Assembly: GCA_023135255.1 (NCBI GenBank)
Contig: JAGLTN010000109.1
Coordinates: 1-6,485, forward strand
From: Planctomycetota bacterium
GTDB lineage: Bacteria > Planctomycetota > Phycisphaerae > Sedimentisphaerales > Anaerobacaceae
Direction: 5' to 3'
DNA: 6,485 nt
Every line of letters starts with the position of its first letter. The first letter of the stretch is position 1. Below, in pieces: positions 1 to 6,485 of this stretch. Below the pieces are notes generated by a model. The model was given only the letters and a program-made list of their open reading frames with translations, ran no database searches and was not told the DNA's origin. Position numbers and translations under genes: made by a program.

Positions 1-50
1 GAAAAAAAGGGAAAAAAAGGGAAAAAACCGGAAAAAAGGTGAAAAAAGGC
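1..50. other. Five A-tracts phased at exactly 10 bp (predicted bent DNA)
   Basis: Runs of six or seven A start at positions 2, 12, 22, 32 and 42, each separated by three or four G/C-rich bases. A-tracts repeated near the helical period are known to give intrinsic curvature, so this end is expected to be bent. The same block is present, inverted, at 6422-6471 without a single difference. Confidence 0.8.
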
Positions 51-216
51 AAATTTTTGAAAACCGATTTCCCCAAATCCACCCAAAAACACCAAAAAAA
101 CTGTCAAAACCCCCTCCCCACCAGATTTTTCGACGCCCATTTTTCGCAAATGCGTAAAAGATCCCCCCAAATCCACCCCAAAAAACAATCAAATCTTCAC
201 ATATTATAGAAACCGA

Positions 217-274
217 GTAGTAATTCCGAGGAGAATGGGCTCCCGCACAAGCTCGTCGGAGTCGGAATTACTAC
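217..274 (+). other. Perfect 13-bp stem hairpin inside the left arm
   Basis: The 13 bases at 217-229 (GTAGTAATTCCGA) are exactly complementary to 262-274, leaving a 32-base loop. The loop and inner stem contain the hexamer GTCGGA twice in tandem at 255-266. No T-run follows on either strand, so it does not look like an intrinsic terminator. The right arm has the corresponding hairpin with a shorter perfect stem and a longer loop. The structure could be recognised as folded DNA or be part of a transcript. Which one applies cannot be told from sequence. Confidence 0.75.
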
Positions 275-318
275 GGCCAACACAGATAAATACTATAATA
301 CTGATTTTCACACTATAC

Positions 319-352
319 AAAAAAAAAGGGCTTCGCGTTAAGCAAAGCCCTT
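319..352 (-). terminator. Rho-independent terminator of gdhA
   Basis: Read on the minus strand, the 8-base arm AAGGGCTT (352-345) pairs with its complement (333-326). After one mismatch (344/334) come two more G-C pairs, and the loop is five bases. A run of nine T (327-319) follows directly. It lies 28 bases beyond the gdhA stop codon in the correct orientation. On the plus strand the hairpin is preceded by A and has no T-run after it, so it acts in one direction. Confidence 0.92.
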
Positions 353-379
353 CATAAAAACTTTATGGTATAGCCTAAG

Positions 380-1756
<1,377 letters not shown>

Positions 1757-1835
1757 TTAGTCATAATTGCCTTTGAAATTAACACTAAATAGAATATTAT
1801 CAATGTTTATAGAAAGATGCAAGATATTAATAGTT

Positions 1836-1846
1836 ATAAGGCTTAT
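1836..1846. promoter_or_regulatory. Possible small operator palindrome
   Basis: ATAAG and CTTAT flank a single G, giving a 5+5 inverted repeat 14 bases before the LysR-type start codon. It is short and AT-rich, so chance is a real alternative. Its position would suit autoregulation. Confidence 0.2.
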
Positions 1847-1860
1847 TAGGAAAACTGATA

Positions 1861-2775
1861 ATGCATGTTGAAACATTTAGAATTTTTTGTGACTTGGCAG
1901 AATTGAAGAGTTTTTCAAAAACTGCTGAAAAACATTTATTGAGTCAGTCGGCAATATCTCAGCAGCTTGCTCAGGTAGAACTTGTTTACAAATGTCAGCT
2001 GATAAACCGTAAGAAAAGACCGATAGAGCTGACAAGAGAAGGTCAGCTGTTTTATGTGACTTCGCGCGATATTCTCGACAGGTATGAGCAGTTTAAAAGC
2101 GAGCTAAATACAATGCGGTCATCGGCGAGTGCGCGAATTAATATTGCAGCGATTTTCAGTATTGGTATGCATGTTTTGCCGAGCTATGTTAAAAAGTTCA
2201 TGGTTAAATATCCTCAAATCAATGTTCATGTCGAGTACCTGGAGGCGAGCAAGATATATATGCAGGTGCTTTCAGGTGATATTGATATCGGTTTGGTGGC
2301 AGTTCCTAAAAGAGACAGGAAATTTGAAGTTTATGAATTTGTAAATGAGCCTCTTGTTTTGGTTTGCAGTCCAAGACATTTGCTGGCGAGTGAGAGCGAG
2401 ATTGATATTCATAAGGTGCAATTTGAGAAATTTATATGTTTCGATGGCGATGTACCTACCAGGAGATGGATCGATAATATTCTCAGCAGTTATAATGTGG
2501 TAGTTAATCCGACGATGGAATTTGATAATACAGAGACCATAAAAAGGGCGGTAGAGATTAATTCCGGAGTATCTATCCTGCCTGCGAGTACGATAGTACA
2601 GGAAGTCTCAATCGGGTCCTTAAAAGCAATACCTTTTAGTAATCAAAATTTTGTCAGACCAACAGGGATTATTGTTCGTAAGAATAAGATGTATAGTCAT
2701 GCGTGTAAGTATTTTATTGATCTGCTCAGAGGTAAAAAAGCAGTAAATGTAAAGGCGAAGGGTGTATGGCGGTAA
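1861..2775 (+). CDS. LysR-type transcriptional regulator
   Basis: The 304-residue product has the usual LysR-family length and layout. The N-terminal winged helix-turn-helix is clear: residues 17-40 carry SFSKTAEKHLLSQSAISQQL, the typical family recognition motif, followed by a wing ending in LTREGQLFY. A linker helix to about residue 85 and a two-lobe effector-binding domain follow (about 90-290), with the recurrent 'GDIDIGLV' strand and 'SGVSILPAS' segments. It should act as a DNA-bound tetramer or dimer sensing a small molecule, which I cannot name. The gene is divergent from gdhA, so nitrogen or 2-oxoglutarate status is an attractive but unproven signal. Its last 10 bases overlap the start of the next gene, indicating co-transcription and translational coupling. 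Confidence 0.93.
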   Translation: MHVETFRIFCDLAELKSFSKTAEKHLLSQSAISQQLAQVELVYKCQLINRKKRPIELTREGQLFYVTSRDILDRYEQFKSELNTMRSSASARINIAAIFSIGMHVLPSYVKKFMVKYPQINVHVEYLEASKIYMQVLSGDIDIGLVAVPKRDRKFEVYEFVNEPLVLVCSPRHLLASESEIDIHKVQFEKFICFDGDVPTRRWIDNILSSYNVVVNPTMEFDNTETIKRAVEINSGVSILPASTIVQEVSIGSLKAIPFSNQNFVRPTGIIVRKNKMYSHACKYFIDLLRGKKAVNVKAKGVWR

Positions 2776-3356
2776 AGGCAGTTATATTTGATCTGGATGG
2801 GACGATTACAGAGCCTTTCTTTGATTTTGACAGTATCAGAGAGGAGATGGGTCTTGACAGAAATGCTGGGCCTGTATGGGAGATAATGCGACAGGCTACA
2901 GATACTGAAAGGGCTCGGTTGAATAAAATACTTCGGTATCATGAACAACGGGCGGTAGATAATTCATCGCTTCAGCCGGGCGCAAAAGAGACTATTGAGT
3001 GGATTCGCAGCCAAGGGTTGGGTGTTGCTGTACTTACGCGAAATACAAAAGACAACGCTGTTGAAGTGGCTCGCAGGCATAATATTGAATTTGATATTTT
3101 TGTTGGCCGAGAAGACGGCCCGGTAAAGCCTGACGCGTTTGGTTTGGAATTTATTTGCAAAAAGTTTGAAGTAGCTCCCAGCGAGGCTATTATGGTAGGA
3201 GATTATCTTTTTGACCTTCTTTGTGCCAAAGCAGCTGGGGCAAAGTCGGTTCTTCTTGTGAATAATGAAAAGGCAAGAGAATTTGCCGAACATGCCGACT
3301 ATGTAATTGAAGAGATAAGTCTGTTAGTGAATATTATTAAAAATGAGAACTCTTAA
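2766..3356 (+). CDS. HAD-family phosphatase (phosphoglycolate-phosphatase-like)
   Basis: The 196-residue cytoplasmic enzyme shows all four HAD motifs. Motif I is FDLDGT with the nucleophile D9 and acid/base D11; motif II is the T91 in VLTRNT; motif III is K121 in GPVKPD; motif IV is GDYLFD with D146 and D150 for magnesium. A small helical C1-type cap lies between residues 15 and 70. This points to hydrolysis of a small phosphorylated metabolite. The substrate is not readable from sequence, and phosphoglycolate is only one possibility. The ATG lies inside the end of the LysR-type gene, with AAGG a few bases before it. The stop codon is followed after one base by the likely start of the exported protein gene, so the three genes look like one operon. 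Confidence 0.92.
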   Translation: MAVKAVIFDLDGTITEPFFDFDSIREEMGLDRNAGPVWEIMRQATDTERARLNKILRYHEQRAVDNSSLQPGAKETIEWIRSQGLGVAVLTRNTKDNAVEVARRHNIEFDIFVGREDGPVKPDAFGLEFICKKFEVAPSEAIMVGDYLFDLLCAKAAGAKSVLLVNNEKAREFAEHADYVIEEISLLVNIIKNENS

Positions 3357-3357
3357 T

Positions 3358-4131
3358 ATGAATCGTAAAAAATTTCTAAATACTGTTGTGGTTATATTAC
3401 TGTTTTTGGGTGTTAGTTTTTCAGCGGCGCAGGGCAAAGGTAAAAGCAGCTCTTGTGAAAAAGAAAATGACAGGATCGATGAGATATTAGAGAGGCTTAC
3501 TGCTGAGACAGCTAAGCGTGAGTTTTTCCAGGCGAGGATCGAATATCTTGTCAGTCAGCCTTTGTTTGAGTCTGAAACCTTGCGCAAGGGGCAGATATAT
3601 TATGTAAAACAAAAAGACTTTTCCGCACTTCGAATAGATTTTAAAACTGTTAAGCAGGATGATGAAAAAGAGCGTAAAGAGCTTGAGCAGTATATTTTCG
3701 ACGGTGTTTGGCTGATGAGGATAGACCATCAGATGAAGTCTGTTAAGAAAAGACAGATTGCTGATGCTAATTCGCCGAAGGATGTGTTTGAACTTGCCAG
3801 CAGGGATTTTCCTATTGTCGGCTTTACGCGGACGGAGGACCTTAAAAAAGATTTTGATCTGACGCTGGTTAAAGAGGATAAGAAGCAGATACACCTCAAT
3901 TTGAAAGTCAAAAAGGGGTCGTACTATGCGGATGACTATACTGTTATTGACTTCTGGATAGATAAAAAACTATTTGTGCCGACAAGAATAAAAGCGGTTT
4001 CAACGGAAGAGGACATATTCCAGGTCGATATTATAAAACCAAAGATCAATCGTAAGATCGATAAAAAGGTATTTGACATTAAATATCCGGCAGATTTTAG
4101 TGTCGATAAAGTAATCCGGCTGGAAGATTGA
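3358..4131 (+). CDS. Exported LolA-like outer-membrane lipoprotein carrier-fold protein
   Basis: The product (257 residues from this start) begins with a signal peptide: MNRKK, then a hydrophobic core of about 14 residues, then a small-residue region (SFSAAQG) suited to signal peptidase I. There is no lipobox cysteine. The mature part is a run of amphipathic beta strands: a helical segment 'RIDEILERLTAETAKREFFQARIEY', strands with 'GQIYYVKQKDFSALRIDF', 'YIFDGVWLMRID' and a late 'VIDFWIDKKLFVPTRIKAV'. This order is typical of the LolA/LolB and LolA-like periplasmic fold, which holds lipids or lipid anchors. I would not call it true LolA. An upstream ATG at 3343 inside the HAD gene lacks a ribosome site and would only add five residues before the signal peptide, so I prefer 3358. 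Confidence 0.72.
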   Translation: MNRKKFLNTVVVILLFLGVSFSAAQGKGKSSSCEKENDRIDEILERLTAETAKREFFQARIEYLVSQPLFESETLRKGQIYYVKQKDFSALRIDFKTVKQDDEKERKELEQYIFDGVWLMRIDHQMKSVKKRQIADANSPKDVFELASRDFPIVGFTRTEDLKKDFDLTLVKEDKKQIHLNLKVKKGSYYADDYTVIDFWIDKKLFVPTRIKAVSTEEDIFQVDIIKPKINRKIDKKVFDIKYPADFSVDKVIRLED

Positions 4132-4180
4132 TTGAATGGGCGGAGACGTATTTTTGATGATATATCAGAAGTTTTTATTT

Positions 4181-4185
4181 AGGAG
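4181..4185 (+). promoter_or_regulatory. Shine-Dalgarno site supporting a TTG start
   Basis: AGGAG ends 8 bases before TTG at 4194. There is no suitable ATG nearby in this frame, and the nuclease domain begins at once after this codon. This supports a TTG start for the nuclease-like gene. Confidence 0.75.
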
Positions 4186-4193
4186 CCAAACTG

Positions 4194-5102
4194 TTGATTG
4201 ATTTCAAAGAAATTGAACAAAGCGGAGAAATATGGGAGTTGTTTTCAAGAGACTTTTTGCAACAGCTTGGTTTCTATATTGAAACACCACCAAATAGAGG
4301 CCCAGATGGTGGGAAGGATATGTTAGTAACCGAAGAGTTAAAAGGGAAATTTCATTCACAGCGTTTTCGTTGGCTGGTTAGTTGCAAACACAATGCACAT
4401 AGTGAGAAGTCTGTCAATGAAAACGATGATGAAAAAAATATTCTTGAGAGAGTGCAAGGGTTTAATGCTGACGGATTCATGGGGGTTTATTCAACTATTG
4501 CATCATGTGGCCTTAACGATCGACTTGAGCAACTTAGAAATAATAAAAAGATTTCAGAATATCGAATATTTGACCACAAGCTGATTGAAAACCATTTAAT
4601 TACTATGGGTTTCTCGCAGTTAGTATTGCGATACTTTCCGGAATCATATAAAAGTGTTCGCCCTATACACCTAATACTTGATGAATTCGTGCCCTTAAAT
4701 TGTGATCATTGCGGTAAAGATCTTTTGGAAGCACTTTACAAAAAAGATTTCAGTGCTTTGGTGGCTTCTGCTACAAAATATGATGAAGACGGGAAACACC
4801 ACATACTTGATACTTATTTTGCCTGTAAAGGAAAATGTGACAAAGTGATGGAAGCTCGCATGAATGCAAAGTATGAAACGATTACAGATTGGGAAGATTT
4901 ATCTGATATAGCTATGCCTAATCAGTTTCTACGCTGGATTATGTCCATAATGAATGAATTATCAGATGAAAACTATATATACAGTAAGGATGCTTTGAAA
5001 AAACAGAAACAACTTATCATGGCTTTATCTCAGAAAGTTTTCCGTGAAGTTACTCCTAAAGAAAGAGAAAGAATGCTGAGTTTAGTTCAGTTTGGATTGT
5101 AG
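4194..5102 (+). CDS. PD-(D/E)xK (Mrr-like) restriction-endonuclease-fold protein with a CxxC...CxxxC cluster
   Basis: The 302-residue protein opens with a nuclease-fold domain. Helix 1 holds GEIWELFSRDFLQQLGF (E12, E15), as in Mrr-type enzymes where this helix gives a conserved acidic residue. GPDGGKD follows (D38, D42), then the strand RWLVSCKHNAHS with K65. The residue usually acidic or glutamine in (D/E/Q)xK is S63 here, so activity may use another acid or be lost. Residues 170-215 contain C170xxC173 and C211xxxC215, a likely zinc site. The C-terminal third is helical and unrecognised. The gene starts with TTG, has its own AGGAG, and is 3 bp from the HEPN gene. It looks like an accessory or defence DNA nuclease, but its target and partner activity are inferred. 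There is no methylase or helicase in view. Confidence 0.75.
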   Translation: MIDFKEIEQSGEIWELFSRDFLQQLGFYIETPPNRGPDGGKDMLVTEELKGKFHSQRFRWLVSCKHNAHSEKSVNENDDEKNILERVQGFNADGFMGVYSTIASCGLNDRLEQLRNNKKISEYRIFDHKLIENHLITMGFSQLVLRYFPESYKSVRPIHLILDEFVPLNCDHCGKDLLEALYKKDFSALVASATKYDEDGKHHILDTYFACKGKCDKVMEARMNAKYETITDWEDLSDIAMPNQFLRWIMSIMNELSDENYIYSKDALKKQKQLIMALSQKVFREVTPKERERMLSLVQFGL

Positions 5103-5105
5103 AAT

Positions 5106-6062
5106 ATGAGTATCTTACAAAATGCTATAGATTCCATTGAGTTGGGAGTAGAAGATCATAAGTCCAATGATCCTAAGCGACTGCTTTCGGCAGTCAGAAA
5201 CTTCTATGCCGGCATATTGCTCCTATTCAAGCATAAATTGGCATTGCTAAGTCAAGACGATGATGAAGCATTGCTCAAACAACGGATTTTACCTGCCGAA
5301 GAAGATGGCAAAATTGTTTGGAAAGGTAATGGTAATAAGACCGTTGATTTCCAACAAATCCAAGAAAGATTTAAAAGTCTCAAAATAAAAGTAAACTGGA
5401 AACGGCTTAAGAAAGCACAGGATTACAGAAACAATATCGAACATTATTACGACAAGGAGAAAACAAAACCTGAGGTAGTCCAACAGTATATTTCTGGATG
5501 TTTTATAATTATCTGTGATTTCATCCGAACCCAATTGAATGAAGATCCTAAGGGATTATTTGAATCAGAAATATGGGACAGCTTGATCCAAGAAAATGAG
5601 GTGCATCTTGCAGATAAACGAGCGTGCTGTGGGGCTATGGAAAAGCTTGAATGGATAAGTGATGTCAATTTGAGAATGTTTGATGAATTTATTTGCCCAG
5701 AATGTGGCTCTGATTTAATTGAACCCATAGAGGACGATTCAACTGAAGCCGCTGAAAAGTCATTTCAATGTAGAATTTGTGATGAGGAATGGAGTTATGA
5801 AGAATTGCTGCCATTGGCGTGCGAAAAAGAATCCGAGGGTGACCATAGCATAATTATGGATGGTGGCAACGCCACATTTGCTTATTGCCCAGAGTGCAGT
5901 GAAGAATATTATCACACGATTGATTATATCTGTGTGAATTGTGGTGCCGAGGGGCCTTATCATTGTTTACGATGTGGTACGCAAATACCCTATGAGGAAT
6001 TATCAGTTGACGATGGTGGCATGTGTGGATACTGCTATCATATAACAAACAAGGATGACTAA
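5106..6062 (+). CDS. HEPN-domain protein with three C-terminal zinc ribbons
   Basis: The 318-residue protein has an all-helical N-terminal domain (about 1-145) ending in QDYRNNIEHYY. R108-x4-H113 is the catalytic RNase signature of HEPN domains, with the polar N109 after the arginine as in active members. The first helix pair, 'RLLSAVRNFYAGILLLFKHKL', fits the HEPN bundle. The rest is cysteine-rich. Three CxxC pairs of pairs can be read: C197/C200 with C222/C225, C261/C264 with C276/C279, and C287/C290 with C307/C310. Extra cysteines lie at 174, 175 and 239. Such ribbons could bind nucleic acid or a partner. HEPN proteins are often toxins or defence effectors cutting RNA, and that is my inference here. 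The ATG is 3 bp after the nuclease stop with only a weak ribosome site, suggesting translational coupling. Confidence 0.78.
   Translation: MSILQNAIDSIELGVEDHKSNDPKRLLSAVRNFYAGILLLFKHKLALLSQDDDEALLKQRILPAEEDGKIVWKGNGNKTVDFQQIQERFKSLKIKVNWKRLKKAQDYRNNIEHYYDKEKTKPEVVQQYISGCFIIICDFIRTQLNEDPKGLFESEIWDSLIQENEVHLADKRACCGAMEKLEWISDVNLRMFDEFICPECGSDLIEPIEDDSTEAAEKSFQCRICDEEWSYEELLPLACEKESEGDHSIIMDGGNATFAYCPECSEEYYHTIDYICVNCGAEGPYHCLRCGTQIPYEELSVDDGGMCGYCYHITNKDD
6051..6055 (+). promoter_or_regulatory. Ribosome-binding site for the truncated third gene
   Basis: AAGGA ends 9 bases before the ATG at 6065, within the last codons of the HEPN gene. It supports that a real gene begins here even though its frame is soon lost in the repeat. 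Confidence 0.6.
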
Positions 6063-6064
6063 TT

Positions 6065-6268
6065 ATGGCAAAAGAAACACGTATTGATGTGGGAGTTCTC
6101 CTTGTACCAGACGAAAAAAACAGTACAGATGTAAAAGCCAGAATCAAGACCTACGAGGATGTCGAGAGAATCGACCGTAGTAATTCCGACTCCGACGAGC
6201 TTTTTGGGGGACCCATTCGCTTACGCGGCTCTACGTGTCTCGCCAGAATTACTACTCGGTTTCTATAA
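6065..6268 (+). pseudogene. Third gene of the module, apparently truncated by the right repeat arm
   Basis: An ATG with a good ribosome site follows the HEPN stop after 2 bp. About 36 codons (MAKETRIDVGVLLVPDEKNS onward) have ordinary amino-acid composition and look like a true protein start. At 6175 the frame enters the inverted repeat. From there the residues (SNSDSDELFGG onward) are just a translation of repeat DNA until the stop at 6266-6268. The 67-residue product is therefore probably a broken remnant of a longer gene whose remainder is missing or lies beyond the repeat. The native part is too short for me to assign a family. The alternative is a genuine short protein that picked up a repeat-derived tail. 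Confidence 0.6.
6177..6255 (-). other. Hairpin inside the right arm with an enlarged loop
   Basis: GTAGTAATTC at 6177-6186 is exactly complementary to 6246-6255, with a 59-base loop. The left-arm counterpart has a 13-bp perfect stem and a 32-base loop. The tandem hexamer TCCGAC TCCGAC (6185-6196) is kept, while the far side of the loop is different and longer. So the stem persists while the loop varies. Confidence 0.65.
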
Positions 6269-6421
6269 TATGTGAAGATTTGATTGTTTTTTGCGGCGGA
6301 TTTGCGGGGATTTTTTACGCATTTGCGAAAAATGGGCGCTTAAAAATCTGATGGGGAGGGTTTTTTGGTAGTTTTTTTGGTGTTTTTGGGTGGATTTGGC
6401 GAAAACGGTTTTCAAAAATTT

Positions 6422-6471
6422 GCCTTTTTTCACCTTTTTTCCGGTTTTTTCCCTTTTTTTCCCTTTTTTTC
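6422..6471. other. Phased T-tracts mirroring the left-end A-tracts
   Basis: Runs of six or seven T end at 6430, 6440, 6450, 6460 and 6470, an exact 10-bp phase. This is a perfect inverted copy of 1-50 and predicts a curved segment at this outer end as well. Confidence 0.8.
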
Positions 6472-6485
6472 ATAAAAATGACCAC

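Larger units (their letters stand above)
1..276 (+). repeat. Left arm of a long imperfect inverted repeat
   Basis: This arm is the reverse complement of 6175-6471. Position p pairs with 6472-p from 1 to 220 with no gap, and I count about 14 mismatches by hand. The first 60 bases are identical. The inner 28 bases (249-276) match 6175-6202 exactly. Between these blocks (221-248) the arms differ in length, the left being 21 bases shorter overall. From the outer edge inward the arm holds phased A-tracts, a C-rich/A-rich stretch, an AT-rich stretch (about 181-212) and a hairpin. No gene is seen in it. It could be one copy of a dispersed intergenic repeat or the end of a mobile element. The window begins exactly where the match begins, so the true outer boundary on this side is not visible. 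Confidence 0.93.
6175..6471 (-). repeat. Right arm of the long imperfect inverted repeat
   Basis: This arm is the inverted copy of 1-276 and is 297 bases long. The inner 28 bases and the outer 220 bases align without gaps to the left arm. The central part carries about 21 extra bases in the hairpin loop region (6203-6251). The outer 60 bases are identical to the left end. Beyond 6471 the sequence ATAAAAATGACCAC is outside the repeat. The arm begins inside an open reading frame, which suggests it arrived after that gene. No gene of its own, such as a transposase, is present. Confidence 0.93.

Noticed and set aside
217..274. Intrinsic terminator at the left-arm hairpin
   Set aside because: There is no T-run after the stem on either strand, and a clear gdhA terminator already exists at 319-352.
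1..276. CRISPR array or integron attC site
   Set aside because: There are no regularly spaced identical direct repeats with unique spacers. The hairpin lacks the paired GTTRRRY/RYYYAAC core sites, and no integrase or cas gene is present.
2697..3911. Minus-strand open frames across the HAD and LolA-like genes
   Set aside because: They mirror the coding frames of two clear genes and look like antisense shadows with unnatural composition.
4128..4170. A dedicated promoter for the nuclease gene (TTGAAT and TATATC-like boxes)
   Set aside because: The candidate boxes have poor spacing and AT-rich DNA gives such matches by chance. I could not support a promoter call.
5289..6147. Minus-strand open frames over the HEPN gene
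   Set aside because: The plus strand encodes a coherent HEPN domain and regularly spaced cysteine pairs. The reverse frames show nothing comparable.
6345..6400. G-quadruplex in the G-rich strand of the repeat
   Set aside because: G-runs are present, but the loops between runs of three or more are long and T-rich, so a stable quadruplex is not convincing.
6201..6471. A coding region inside the right arm reading through the repeat
   Set aside because: Frames are short, interrupted by stops, and their residues follow the low-complexity G/T-rich repeat. No ribosome site precedes them.

Overview
The window is a moderately AT-rich bacterial segment carrying four chromosome-type genes, a two- or three-gene nuclease/HEPN module, and a long inverted repeat at its two ends. 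The organism is not certain. An E. coli-length hexameric glutamate dehydrogenase, a LolA-fold exported protein and AT-leaning coding sequence would fit a sediment or anaerobic Gram-negative lineage. My best guess is a Phycisphaerae-like planctomycete, but this is inference from gene style and not from a marker gene.

Layout. Positions 1-276 are the left arm of the inverted repeat, which begins with five A-tracts in exact 10-bp phase and ends in a strong hairpin. A rho-independent terminator (319-352) then closes gdhA, which is on the minus strand (380-1723, NADP-type glutamate dehydrogenase). A 137-bp intergenic region separates gdhA from a divergent plus-strand run: a LysR-type regulator (1861-2775), a HAD phosphatase (2766-3356) and an exported LolA-like protein (3358-4131). 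The LysR and HAD genes overlap, and the HAD and LolA-like genes are 1 nt apart. After a 62-bp gap comes a second tight plus-strand cluster: a PD-(D/E)xK (Mrr-like) nuclease with a four-cysteine cluster and a TTG start (4194-5102), a HEPN-domain protein with the Rx4H RNase motif and three C-terminal zinc ribbons (5106-6062), and the start of a third gene (from 6065). The third reading frame runs into the right repeat arm (6175-6471) after about 36 codons and stops inside it.

How the parts may work together. The divergent LysR gene is a natural candidate regulator of gdhA, so the left half reads as a nitrogen-assimilation locus with attached regulator, phosphatase and envelope genes. The right half looks like an accessory, possibly defensive, module: a DNA-nuclease fold beside a HEPN ribonuclease fold, both with cysteine clusters, almost without spacers. 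The right repeat arm appears to have cut off its last gene. The two arms match at 206 of 220 bases without a gap over their outer part and at 28 of 28 bases at their inner ends. They differ mainly in the length of the hairpin loop. They look like two copies of one dispersed repeat in opposite orientation, or the ends of a larger element. The left flank is outside the window, so a target-site duplication cannot be tested.
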